Source of the DNA: CBDFFW01 sp965246945
Lineage (GTDB): Bacteria > Pseudomonadota > Alphaproteobacteria > UBA11073
Length of the DNA: 64,000 nucleotides
Assembly (NCBI GenBank): GCA_965246945.1
Contig: CBDFFW010000001.1
Span: 992,001-1,056,000 of the forward strand
Reading direction: 5' to 3'
The translations under genes were made by a program, and so were the position numbers. The number at the start of each line of letters is the position of its first letter. Within the stretch, counting starts at the first letter, position 1. Under the pieces are notes generated by a model. The model searched no databases, was not told where the DNA came from, and saw nothing but the letters and a program-made list of their open reading frames with translations. Positions 16,549 through 25,389 of this stretch are shown piece after piece.

Positions 16549-18989
16549 GCAGCTAAACCCAATTGCTGTGGCAAAGCAGTTTGATGCTCCTGGCGCAAGT
16601 TGCTCACCGAAATGTATTGACTGTTTAAAGTAATTTGGTCGGTTTGTGTTTGGCCGAGGATGGTGCAGGGCAAGCCTGCCGCGGCAGCAGCAGCTTGGAT
16701 TTTTGTCGCCTTTTTAGACGTGATAATATAGCGCGCCTGGTCTTCGCCGAATAAGAAGCCAAGATCGGTTGGCATATCCAAGTTACAGCCAATATTTTGG
16801 CTGGCTAATGCCATTTCTGCAAGTGCGACTAGTAAACCGCCATCGGATACATCGTGGCAGGCGGTAACAAATTGGTTGTCATCCTCAGCCGCAGGCTGGG
16901 GATCCAAGTGACCAGTACTTGTTAATTTGGATCCCCGCGCATTGCGCGAGGATGACAAAATCATTTCCCGCACAAAATCACCTGTCTTCCGCTCCAGTGC
17001 TAAATCTACCGGTGGTGGCGCACCGGCTTCCTGGCCGTAGATTTCGCGTAAGAAAATGGATTGGCCGAGCTCGCCCTTGGTGTTGCCAATTAGCAAAATG
17101 GTTTCACCAACTGATTTAAAACCAATGGTCATCCGCTGGTCAATATGGGCTAGCACGCCCACGCCGCCAATAACGGGTGTGGGTAAAATCGCTTTGCCAT
17201 CCGTTTCGTTGTATAGCGAAACATTGCCGGAAATGACCGGGAAGTTAAGGGCGTTACCGGCGGCAATCATGCCCTGAATGGCACCGGCGAACTGCCCCAT
17301 AATATGTGATTTTTCGGGGTTACCAAAATTCATGTTATTAGTGAAGGCCAATGGCTGCGCACCGGATGCAGTTACATTCCGCCATGCTTCAGCCACCGCT
17401 TGCGCGCCGCCCATTTCAGGATCGGCAAATACGTAACGCGGTGTGCAATCGACCGTGATAGCCAAGGCTTTTTCGCTGTTGGGTACGCGCACGATAGCGG
17501 CATCGCTGCCGGCGTTATGATATAAGCCTGGGCCATTGGCGGTATTACCACCAACCAAACTATCATACTGCTCATAAATCCAGTGTTTATCGGCCAAATC
17601 TGGCGTGCTCAGTAAATGTTGCAGAATTTGCAATGGCTGTGTTTTTGCCGTCATCCCAGCGTAAGCTGAGATCCAGGCTGACGGATTAATTAGCTTAGAA
17701 TTAGGCCGGTCTGGATCCCAGCTTACGCTGGGATGACGCGAAACTTCGGCAGTCATTTCGATACTACCAAGTGGCGTTTCAACTACACCATCTTCGGCTG
17801 GCAACATATCCGCATAAACCGGTTGTTGTTTGGTAGTCGGTTCCCATGACCGTTGATATTCGGGCGCGGATTCCACCAGTGGCGACACCGGTAAATCGGC
17901 ATAAATTTCGCCATGCATTTTCACCACTAAGCGGCCAGTATCCGTCACTACACCCACAGTGGCGCAGGCTAGCTCCCATTTGTCGAAAATACGCTGGGCG
18001 ATAGCTTCCTTGCCTGGCAACAGAATGACCAGCATACGTTCCTGGCTTTCGCTCAGCATGATTTCATAGGGCGTCATTTCTGGTTCGCGCATTGGCACTT
18101 GGTCCATCTGCATTTCAATGCCCACGCCGCCTTTATCGGCAATTTCAACCGAAGAGGAGGTGAGGCCGGCTGCGCCCATATCTTGAATACTGCGAATGGC
18201 ATCTTCGGCCATCAATTCCAAACAGGCTTCCAATAATAGCTTTTCGGTGAAGGGGTCGCCGACCTGCACCTGCGGGCGGTTATCGCCATCATTGGCGCTA
18301 AACTCATCGCTCGCCATTACCGCGCCGCGAATGCCGTCGCGCCCAGTTTTTGCGCCGACATAAACGACCGTATCGCCCACTTGTGCACCGCGCGCATAGA
18401 AAATTTTATCGGCCTCCGCAATGCCCACGCACATCGCGTTCACCAAAATATTGCCATTATACGCGCTGTGAAAATTCGTTTCGCCGCCGACGGTCGGCAC
18501 GCCCATGCAATTGCCGTAATCGCCAATGCCTTTCACCACACCCTGCACCAGATGCTTGGTTTTAGGATGATCGATTGCGCCAAAGCGTAGGGCGTTTAAA
18601 TTCGCAATCGGCCGCGCGCCCATGGTAAACACATCGCGCATAATGCCGCCCACGCCGGTTGCCGCGCCCTGATAGGGTTCGATGAAGGAAGGGTGGTTGT
18701 GGCTTTCAATTTTGAACACAGCCGCCAGCCCATCGCCAATATCAATCACCCCCGCATTTTCGCCGGGCCCTTGAATGACCCACGGTGCCTTGGTCGGCAG
18801 TTGTTTCAGCCAGAATTTGGAAGATTTATAGGAGCAATGCTCCGACCACATCGCAGCGACAATGCCCAGTTCTGTGAAGCTCGGCACGCGGCCCAAAATT
18901 TCCTGCAATAACTGGTATTCAATAGTGCTTAGCTTATGCTCTTTGGCCATTTCGTCAGTAACTGGGGTTTCGCTAACTGGCATATCCAT
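16545..18989 (-). CDS. purL: phosphoribosylformylglycinamidine synthase subunit PurL with two repeat insertions
   Basis: An 814-residue small-type PurL, which works with PurQ and PurS to convert FGAR to FGAM in purine synthesis. Family marks include MWSEHCSYKSSKFWLKQLP near the start, FKIESHNHPSFIEPYQGAATGVGGI, GANPAR-like FTMGARPIANLNALRFG, QDMGAAGLTSSSVE and SGNVSLYNE. Usual length is about 740; the excess comes from two in-frame family B palindromes at residues about 418-447 (HPSVSWDPDRPNSK...NPSAWISAYAGMT) and 675-705 (SSSRNARGSKLTSTGHLDPQ). Flanking family sequence stays in register on both sides, so the enzyme should be functional. The upstream region is divergent from an unknown gene at 19148. 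Confidence 0.96.
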   Translation of the reverse strand: MDMPVSETPVTDEMAKEHKLSTIEYQLLQEILGRVPSFTELGIVAAMWSEHCSYKSSKFWLKQLPTKAPWVIQGPGENAGVIDIGDGLAAVFKIESHNHPSFIEPYQGAATGVGGIMRDVFTMGARPIANLNALRFGAIDHPKTKHLVQGVVKGIGDYGNCMGVPTVGGETNFHSAYNGNILVNAMCVGIAEADKIFYARGAQVGDTVVYVGAKTGRDGIRGAVMASDEFSANDGDNRPQVQVGDPFTEKLLLEACLELMAEDAIRSIQDMGAAGLTSSSVEIADKGGVGIEMQMDQVPMREPEMTPYEIMLSESQERMLVILLPGKEAIAQRIFDKWELACATVGVVTDTGRLVVKMHGEIYADLPVSPLVESAPEYQRSWEPTTKQQPVYADMLPAEDGVVETPLGSIEMTAEVSRHPSVSWDPDRPNSKLINPSAWISAYAGMTAKTQPLQILQHLLSTPDLADKHWIYEQYDSLVGGNTANGPGLYHNAGSDAAIVRVPNSEKALAITVDCTPRYVFADPEMGGAQAVAEAWRNVTASGAQPLAFTNNMNFGNPEKSHIMGQFAGAIQGMIAAGNALNFPVISGNVSLYNETDGKAILPTPVIGGVGVLAHIDQRMTIGFKSVGETILLIGNTKGELGQSIFLREIYGQEAGAPPPVDLALERKTGDFVREMILSSSRNARGSKLTSTGHLDPQPAAEDDNQFVTACHDVSDGGLLVALAEMALASQNIGCNLDMPTDLGFLFGEDQARYIITSKKATKIQAAAAAAGLPCTILGQTQTDQITLNSQYISVSNLRQEHQTALPQQLGLAA
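16876..16968. repeat. family B palindrome in purL (second insertion)
   Basis: TTGTCATCCTC at the left and GAGGATGACAA at the right are exact inverse arms. Inner hairpins include GCCGCAGGC and CCCGCGCATTGCGCG-like pairings. The element codes in frame for PurL residues about 675-705. Confidence 0.85.
17649..17738. repeat. family B palindrome in purL (first insertion)
   Basis: CGTCATCCCAGCGTAAGC...GATCCAG on the left is mirrored by CTGGATCCCAGC...GGGATGACG on the right, with one mismatch in the inner hairpin. It is 90 bp, a multiple of three, and codes in frame for PurL residues about 418-447. Confidence 0.9.
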
Positions 18990-19147
18990 ATTCTGCTTAG
19001 GTATAGAAGAAAGTTACAAATAGCAAAGATTTTGCCTGCAGAATGAAAGCATTATAACGGTTATTTCACATAAATTTTTCATGCAAGTATTATCCGTGAT
19101 TGTGAATGGGTAAGAATTGTTTTATAATAAGTAAATATTTTAAAATT

Positions 19148-20515
19148 ATGTATCCGCCAGCAATAACAGATTTCACCCAGCTTGAGCCGAACGAAGCGCA
19201 ACTGGCGATGCACACGAAAATCATCACACCTTTAAGCGCTTTGACCATAAACCAACATTTTGAGCGAGAATTTGACTTACATAAGCACCGTTATGAAGCC
19301 TGCGCAGAAGCATTCAAAATTTCTTTAGAAGATTTATATGAATTAGCCATGCTTGGCGGTAATTTCATTGCAACATCTGGATCAGATGTGGCTGGATATT
19401 ATGGTTTGACGGCTGCAATTGCTTTGCAAGAAGTTAGCTTAAGATTTCATCGCGCTGAAAAAATCTTAGCGACTTCAGAAGCGAAAAAATATGAATTTTA
19501 CCATGAAACTAATGATTTGGCAGAAATCATCCATTTATTAACCACATCCCCACCTGAATTTTTTGAAGCGAGTGATGCAGATGGTTTAGCGGCAGGAGAG
19601 CTGCGCGCTTTTTTTACAACAACCTTGCATGCCAATAAAGCAGCTTTTGAATTGAATTTTGTTCCCTATAAAAATATCGATGGTGTAAATTTTACCGGTT
19701 TAAATGTGTTAAAATTGCATGGAGCAGTGGCGCAATTTGTGCAACGCAATGATCCAGATCTATATGCCCAAATTAATACTGCCATTGCAGTGATGTTTCC
19801 GGAAACTTTGCATGATCATTTGCATAATTTTTTTCCACTTAGAACAGTACCATATAATGACCGTGTTGTAGCCAGGCATCAAAATTTCGAAAATGATGCC
19901 AGAATGATCAGATATACCGATCAAATGCAGTATTTTAAACCTGAAAATGGGTCATCTAGCCATTTCAATAGGTTAGCGATTGGTGAAGGGCTAATGCAGG
20001 GAATAAATGCGGCTATTTTTAATGAAACGGAAACTATGGCCTCAACACGTGTAGAAGTTGCTAAAGCGACAGTATCATTTTTTGAAGCAACCAAAGCATT
20101 ACAACAATGCCATCAAAATGGCGCGCAACATGCAAATTATGCTTACATTGCTGATCATTATAATATTTTAGGTTTTTGGATGTTATGGCATATTTACCGT
20201 GAAGGCAGCCCCCAACAAGCCATTTACAATAAAGCTTTTAAAGCTGCTGCTTATCACCCTAAAAAAACAGGTGTTGATGCCATATTACGGCCAAGGACTG
20301 CTCGGCATTTAAGGTTGTATGATTGTGCCGCATCCGGCCAATTGGCTTTGCTGGGATGGGATATTTCGCGGCATTATCAACATGGCGCTTATGATCCAAA
20401 AATCAAAATTCAGGGCGCAACCATACCAGTTGCTTTGGCTGTGCAGCATATGCGCGAACAACCGCATTTGGGATTGAACATTGCTGCGCCGCTGGTCCAA
20501 GCTTTACTGCCTTAA
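19148..20515 (+). CDS. protein of unknown function, about 455-469 residues
   Basis: I recognise no family. The frame is open from an ATG at 19106 (469 residues) and an ATG at 19148 (455 residues); neither has a clear ribosome-binding site, and the second start looks more protein-like. The chain is mostly helical with no signal peptide or membrane segment, so it is probably cytosolic. Conspicuous stretches are GGNFIATSGSDVAGYYGLTA, YKNIDGVNFTGLNVLKLHGA and a histidine-rich region around HDHLHNFFPLR. It overlaps the O-antigen ligase gene by 4 bp convergently and is divergent from purL. A role as a secreted effector of the type IV system is possible only as speculation. Confidence 0.7.
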   Translation: MYPPAITDFTQLEPNEAQLAMHTKIITPLSALTINQHFEREFDLHKHRYEACAEAFKISLEDLYELAMLGGNFIATSGSDVAGYYGLTAAIALQEVSLRFHRAEKILATSEAKKYEFYHETNDLAEIIHLLTTSPPEFFEASDADGLAAGELRAFFTTTLHANKAAFELNFVPYKNIDGVNFTGLNVLKLHGAVAQFVQRNDPDLYAQINTAIAVMFPETLHDHLHNFFPLRTVPYNDRVVARHQNFENDARMIRYTDQMQYFKPENGSSSHFNRLAIGEGLMQGINAAIFNETETMASTRVEVAKATVSFFEATKALQQCHQNGAQHANYAYIADHYNILGFWMLWHIYREGSPQQAIYNKAFKAAAYHPKKTGVDAILRPRTARHLRLYDCAASGQLALLGWDISRHYQHGAYDPKIKIQGATIPVALAVQHMREQPHLGLNIAAPLVQALLP

Positions 20516-21762
20516 TGCATATCGGTGGTTTTTACTGGGTAAGCAATTAAAACAGATAATGCGCATAATATAAATGCCACCAGCCACCAGGCTTGCCACA
20601 AACCGTAAGCTGTGAGGGCAATGCCAAAAGTGGTGGCGAAGCAGGGGAAGGCGATACGTTGGAGGTTACGCGGCAGGTTGTGCAGGTGTTTAAGTAAAGT
20701 GAGCAATATACCCGCGCCCAATGCTGCGCCAACCGCGCCCAGTTCCAACCAGATATGCAGAATGAAATCATGTGGGTGGATAGGGATAATGTTTTCGCCT
20801 TCATCCAAATATTTCGATTTCTCACCCAGATTTGGCATTTGGCGGGAGGACTCTAAGCCATAACCTTGTGCCATCTGCTTCACTTGCTGGGCGCGGTTGG
20901 CAGCAAAGGTCCAGATTTCCACACGCTGGCTGATTGAATTTGGCAGCTTCTGCAGATAGGGAATAGATTTAATGATATTAACTGCATTAAAAATCCACAA
21001 AAAACCAATAATCACCATAATGCGGCAAAGGTGATAACTCAAAACTGGCCGCCATAATGCAACACAGAAAATGCCGATACCAAGTAACAAACCCAGCGCA
21101 GCCGACATACTTTGCCCGCATAGGCTGACAGCCACCGCAAGCACGGCGATTAAAATGGCCAGCCACCGCTTGCCATGGTGCCAAGCGGCATAGGCCGCGG
21201 GCCAGATCAGTAAATCAAAAATGGTGATGGCGCGGTTATAGGCGCTGATATTGAAATCTTCGGTAAATTTACCGCCAGCGGCCATGCGCAACAAACGGTA
21301 AATCGGCTGGCCCGCAAAAATTTCGGCGGCGATTAGTAACAAGCCGAAAGTGACACCATAGAATAATAATTGCTGTAGTTTAATTTTATCGGCAGCGGTC
21401 CAATGGCTTTGATTAAATAATTGAATGGCACCCAAGCCGCCAAACAGGGTGGCACTGATTAAGATAATCGATTGCAAACCCTTCATCGGGGCTAGTGACC
21501 ACCAGCAGGTGATTAAAGCCCAGCCCAAAAATCCCGCCAGCCACAATGTTAAATCGTAAGCGGGCCAAGGCGTGCGCCGGTATTGGCCATAGCCCCAAAA
21601 CAGCGCAATGAAATTGACGATGATAGCAATACTGGTGACCAACACCGGCGTATAAGCAGCCAGTGGCAATAAAATAATTGGCAGTAAAACCAAATTTTCT
21701 GGTGCACGCCAAAAGCGAAGATTCATGCGTGCGATCATGCGATTTTTACCACCGTCTCGCAA
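20512..21762 (-). CDS. O-antigen ligase family membrane protein
   Basis: A 416-residue protein with about ten or more membrane segments and the Wzy/WaaL layout: paired N-terminal helices (LVLLPIILLPLAAYTPVLV), central GLLLGIGIFCVALW, then a larger periplasmic loop with RVEIWTFAANRAQQVKQMAQGYGLESSRQMP and HPHDFILHIWLELGAVGAALG, the typical Wzy_C stretch. It would join O-antigen or another glycan to lipid A core or polymerise it. Start choice lies among ATGs at 21762, 21738 and 21726; the last two place the first helix closer to the N-terminus. No other polysaccharide gene is adjacent. Confidence 0.8.
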   Translation of the reverse strand: MRDGGKNRMIARMNLRFWRAPENLVLLPIILLPLAAYTPVLVTSIAIIVNFIALFWGYGQYRRTPWPAYDLTLWLAGFLGWALITCWWSLAPMKGLQSIILISATLFGGLGAIQLFNQSHWTAADKIKLQQLLFYGVTFGLLLIAAEIFAGQPIYRLLRMAAGGKFTEDFNISAYNRAITIFDLLIWPAAYAAWHHGKRWLAILIAVLAVAVSLCGQSMSAALGLLLGIGIFCVALWRPVLSYHLCRIMVIIGFLWIFNAVNIIKSIPYLQKLPNSISQRVEIWTFAANRAQQVKQMAQGYGLESSRQMPNLGEKSKYLDEGENIIPIHPHDFILHIWLELGAVGAALGAGILLTLLKHLHNLPRNLQRIAFPCFATTFGIALTAYGLWQAWWLVAFILCALSVLIAYPVKTTDMH

Positions 21763-21814
21763 GCAGTGTTATCCTAAACTTGTCTTATTATCCAGGGCAT
21801 GACAATACTATGCC

Positions 21815-22036
21815 ATGCAATCTAATTCTAATGCCTGGCTAAGTGATGAGCATGCGGCCGATCAATTATTGCCGCCGCCTGAGGTCGTGATCGTGACCAC
21901 GCATGAAGTATATTGCGATGGCGCGGGGGATATAGCGCCAGCCTTAGGCCATCCGCGCATTTATATGACTATTCCCGCCGGACAAGACCACGCCGATTGC
22001 GGCTATTGCGACCGCCGGTTTGTGTTTAAGCACTAG
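21815..22036 (+). CDS. zinc-finger (zf-CHCC) protein related to complex I NDUFS6
   Basis: A 73-residue protein with the zf-CHCC signature: VYCDG, then GHPRIYMTI, then CGYC, giving the ligand set C, H, C, C. The family is the bacterial relative of the NDUFS6/13 kDa subunit of respiratory complex I and is typical of alphaproteobacteria, where it is thought to help complex I assembly or stability. It is alone on its strand, overlapping the convergent unknown gene by 11 bp. Another complex I gene, nuoI, lies 28 kb away in this window. Confidence 0.85.
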   Translation: MQSNSNAWLSDEHAADQLLPPPEVVIVTTHEVYCDGAGDIAPALGHPRIYMTIPAGQDHADCGYCDRRFVFKH

Positions 22037-23066
22037 CTTCGAGTTTTGGCATAGGCGCTGCAAGTGCGCCTTTTATTTCTTTGTCCATTTTATCAGTATA
22101 GCCAGCGGCTGCAGCTTTAAGTTCTTGCTTAAACGCTTCATATTTTTCAATCGAAGCGGTATCGATAGTTAGCCCTCGGTTTTTCATCGCATCATAGTAA
22201 GCCATAAAAGTTGCTCGATCTTTGGCAGGATCACCACTTTCTTTAATGGTAATCGCCAGGACTGTTTTGTTGCCGTATTTGGCTAATAACGTATCGGCTG
22301 CCAATTCGAGTGCTTTTGGATTATCAGCATTGTTAACGCTAACCCCATTGCTATCGATGCCGACATAAGTTTGGCCGAACCATACCATATTCATGGTGGC
22401 GGTTGCCGTAATATCGGTAACGATAGTTCCGTATTTTTCTTTTAACTTTTCTTTGTCAACACTTCGGCCGGCTGCTTCAAAGATTTCTTGCAACACCGTG
22501 GCGACATGATCGATCTGTTTTTCGCTAGGTGCCAACTGCCAGTTCGCACCTAATAACTCATCCCCTTGGAGTAAACCTAATTCTGCCATTAAATCGGTGA
22601 CGGCATTTTTTGCTTGGGTATGATCAATCCGTAAAGTGCCAGCGCGCATTTGCGTAATGATGCTGGCCAGCAATTTGCCAATTGGCCCTGCCGGTAAATT
22701 AATTTCAATACTCACCGTGCCATCAGTATTATGTTCAACATGGATGGCTTTTTGTAAAAGCGCGGGATTATCGGTATAATTTTTTAAATCAGCCAATAGT
22801 GCTGTCGTATCCAAATTTAGACTGGCAAACATGCTCAGCAAGCCATGGTTCATTACAAAATCTTGTAGTTGCTGGCCACTTTTAAGAAAGGCTTGCAGCC
22901 TTGCTGGCAAATCTTGCAATTCGGCGAAAGCTTTATCGGAAACGGGTTTGCCTGAAGTCGCTGTCCAAAAGCTGGCGAAAGGTTGCTTTTCATCGATCGC
23001 AACAGGCTGATAGTCTTTTGGAGTGCCGTTTGAAGCGGTTGCGCCTTGTGCCTTAAAATCTGTCAT
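22026..23066 (-). CDS. protein of unknown function, 346 residues
   Basis: I recognise no family. The 346-residue chain is soluble, with no signal peptide. It begins with a polar, probably disordered 25 residues, followed by helical segments. Features are LPAGPIGKLLASIITQMRAGTLRIDHTQ, a central MVWFGQTYVGIDSNGVSVNNAD strand region, and a lysine-rich helical C-terminus ending APMPKLEASA. The ATG at 23066 is preceded by AAAGG at a fair distance. It is divergent from the ABC1 kinase gene, with 77 bp between. Codon usage looks like other genes in the window, so it is likely real. Confidence 0.7.
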   Translation of the reverse strand: MTDFKAQGATASNGTPKDYQPVAIDEKQPFASFWTATSGKPVSDKAFAELQDLPARLQAFLKSGQQLQDFVMNHGLLSMFASLNLDTTALLADLKNYTDNPALLQKAIHVEHNTDGTVSIEINLPAGPIGKLLASIITQMRAGTLRIDHTQAKNAVTDLMAELGLLQGDELLGANWQLAPSEKQIDHVATVLQEIFEAAGRSVDKEKLKEKYGTIVTDITATATMNMVWFGQTYVGIDSNGVSVNNADNPKALELAADTLLAKYGNKTVLAITIKESGDPAKDRATFMAYYDAMKNRGLTIDTASIEKYEAFKQELKAAAAGYTDKMDKEIKGALAAPMPKLEASA

Positions 23067-23143
23067 CTGAACCTTTTAACCTTTAGAGTATAACATTTCT
23101 ATGAAGAAAAGCTAAATGCTTTAATAGTTGCAAATAGAAAATC

Positions 23144-24526
23144 ATGACCGAAAAAAGCAAAAAACCAAAAAAAACCACCGAGAATGCGAATTTGGGTAAA
23201 CAAATCACGCGTTATGCCCAAGTGGGAGTGAATGTCGCGGGGTTTGGCGCCCAACTGGCGGGCGCTAAATTGCTGGGAAAATCGCTGGATAAGGATGATC
23301 AAGCGCGGCAGCTGCGGGAAGCCTTGGGCAAATTAAAAGGCCCGATTATGAAAGTGGCGCAATTGCTGGCCACCATTCCAGAAGCCTTGCCTGCCGAATA
23401 CGCCACTGAATTGCGGCAGTTGCAAAATAATGCGCCGCCGATGAACTGGTTTTTTGTGAAACGCCGGATGGGGGCCGAATTAGGACCGGATTGGCAAAGC
23501 AAGTTTCGAGAGTTTAGCCAAACCGCCACAGCGGCCGCCTCGCTTGGCCAGGTGCATAAAGCAACGGCATTGGATGGCACGGCGCTGGCGTGCAAGCTGC
23601 AATATCCGGATATGGCTTCGGTGATTAGTGCGGATTTGGCGCAACTGAAGCTGATCATGCAGCTTTATGCAATGTATGACCAATCGGTCAAAACCGATAA
23701 TATTCATGCCGAGCTGACCGAGCGCTTGGGCGAGGAGCTGGATTACCGGCTGGAAGCCAAACATATGGCGCTTTATCAGCATATGTTGGCGGATACTGCC
23801 AATGTAACGGTGCCCACCGTTTATGCAGAATTATCAACCGACCGGCTGTTGACGATGAATTGGTTAGAAGGTAAGCCGTTGATGGAATTTAAGGATGCCA
23901 AGCAGGAGACGCGCAATGAACTAGCGCTGCGCTTGTTTGAAGCCTGGTATAAACCTTTTTATCATTACGGCGTGATCCATGGTGACCCTCACCCAGGGAA
24001 TTATACGGTGACCGCCGAGCTTGGCATTAATCTGCTCGATTTCGGTTGCGTGCGGGTGTTTCCACCCAAATTTGTGGGCGGCGTAATCGATTTATACAAT
24101 GCGCTTGAGCGCAATGATGAGGCATTGGCCGTGCATGCCTTTGAAACCTGGGGGTTTAAAGGGCTGAACAAAGAGGTGGTTGAAATATTAAGCATTTGGG
24201 CGCGGTTTTTATATGGACCGCTGTTGGATGATCAGGTGCGGCCGATTGGCGATGCCAGCAATGGGGTTTATGGCCAGGAAACCGCCAAGCATGTACACAC
24301 GGAATTGCGCCGGTTGAATGCTGGCGTGGCGGTGCCACAGGAATTTGTGTTTATTGACCGTGCGGCGTTAAGTTTGGGTTCGGTTTTCATTCATTTGCAG
24401 GCACAGGTAAATTGGCACCGGTTGTTTAAAGAAATGGTCGCCGATTTTAATGTGAAGCAATTAGCCGCTCAGCAAAATGCAGCCCTTAAAAAGGCCAAGA
24501 TGAATATGGCACACGAAAATAATTAA
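23144..24526 (+). CDS. ABC1/UbiB family atypical kinase
   Basis: A 460-residue ABC1 (ADCK/UbiB) protein. It shows the family KxGQ-like segment KLKGPIMKVAQLLATIPEALP, the nucleotide-loop replacement AAASLGQVHKA, the lysine in LACKLQYP, and the catalytic-like HGDPHPGNY with metal-binding LLDFGCVR. Relatives support ubiquinone synthesis or quinone extraction from membranes and have ATPase activity. No C-terminal membrane anchor is evident, so it may be a soluble member. The lysine-rich N-terminus (KSKKPKKTTE) is odd. It overlaps the DUF3108 gene by 4 bp convergently. Confidence 0.9.
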   Translation: MTEKSKKPKKTTENANLGKQITRYAQVGVNVAGFGAQLAGAKLLGKSLDKDDQARQLREALGKLKGPIMKVAQLLATIPEALPAEYATELRQLQNNAPPMNWFFVKRRMGAELGPDWQSKFREFSQTATAAASLGQVHKATALDGTALACKLQYPDMASVISADLAQLKLIMQLYAMYDQSVKTDNIHAELTERLGEELDYRLEAKHMALYQHMLADTANVTVPTVYAELSTDRLLTMNWLEGKPLMEFKDAKQETRNELALRLFEAWYKPFYHYGVIHGDPHPGNYTVTAELGINLLDFGCVRVFPPKFVGGVIDLYNALERNDEALAVHAFETWGFKGLNKEVVEILSIWARFLYGPLLDDQVRPIGDASNGVYGQETAKHVHTELRRLNAGVAVPQEFVFIDRAALSLGSVFIHLQAQVNWHRLFKEMVADFNVKQLAAQQNAALKKAKMNMAHENN

Positions 24527-25380
24527 TCTTCCTTTGGTGGCGCAATTACCGAGCCATTGACTGTGGCATTATGTAAATGCGCAAAGGCTGTGCCGAATTC
24601 ACCGTAAGAACGGGCTTTAACCGGAACATATTTGCCGCCAGGTTCAAGCTGTGCCAGCCAAAAGGTTAAACGCAATTTGGCATCGCCATCTTCGGTCCAG
24701 GCGGCTTGGCTTTTACGCCAGAAACCAGCGACGCGTTCTAAGGATAAATCGCAGACTTTGGTTGTACCGCTATAAATATTATACTTACTCGGCGCGATAG
24801 TTTCACTTCCTTGATCGCTAATCACCAAATTAAACACACGCCGGCCATCGAAAATCAGAATTTTCTGGTTACAGCTTTCACCCAGCGAAACACGCTGAAG
24901 GAAGGTGAGCGCGCCGGTAATGATATCAACCGTGCCTTTGCTTTGCTCGGCCGTTACTTGATCACGCGCATCTTGCGCAGCCGTGGGAACCGTTTCAATT
25001 TTTTGCACATCACCGTTTTGATAACGAATTTCAACGGAGCGGTGTTTGCCAAACCAATCATTGGCTGAATAGTGATAAACGGGTTGCAGGTTGCGGGCTT
25101 TTAGCAAGCCATTGCTTAAAATATGATTATGCCAGGGAAACAAATCGGCCATGGTGCCACGCGTTTCCGCATCCACTTGTCCCTGATAAATCCGGTTAGG
25201 CTGTATATCAATTTTAACCGTGGCATCGATAGCGTGAATACCGCCGCCATAAATTTGATAATCCAAACTGTAATGCTGTTCCCGCTCAGCAGGCGCATCG
25301 CTGGCATGTCTAATAACGGCCGAAGCTGGGCTTGCTAGACTAAGAAATCCAGCCAGCAGAGCAAGGAACCAAAAGCGCAT
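24523..25380 (-). CDS. exported DUF3108 protein
   Basis: A 285-residue protein with an N-terminal signal peptide (FWFLALLAGFLSLASPASA), so it is periplasmic or outer-membrane associated. The body is beta-rich and follows the DUF3108 pattern, with YSLDYQIYGGGIHAIDATVKI, DIITGALTFLQRVSLGESCNQKILIFDGRR and LRLTFWLAQLEPGGKYVPVKARSYGEFGT. DUF3108 proteins have no settled function. It begins 9 bp after the trigger factor stop on the same strand, so the two are likely cotranscribed. Confidence 0.85.
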   Translation of the reverse strand: MRFWFLALLAGFLSLASPASAVIRHASDAPAEREQHYSLDYQIYGGGIHAIDATVKIDIQPNRIYQGQVDAETRGTMADLFPWHNHILSNGLLKARNLQPVYHYSANDWFGKHRSVEIRYQNGDVQKIETVPTAAQDARDQVTAEQSKGTVDIITGALTFLQRVSLGESCNQKILIFDGRRVFNLVISDQGSETIAPSKYNIYSGTTKVCDLSLERVAGFWRKSQAAWTEDGDAKLRLTFWLAQLEPGGKYVPVKARSYGEFGTAFAHLHNATVNGSVIAPPKED

Positions 25381-25389
25381 GTAGTTTAA

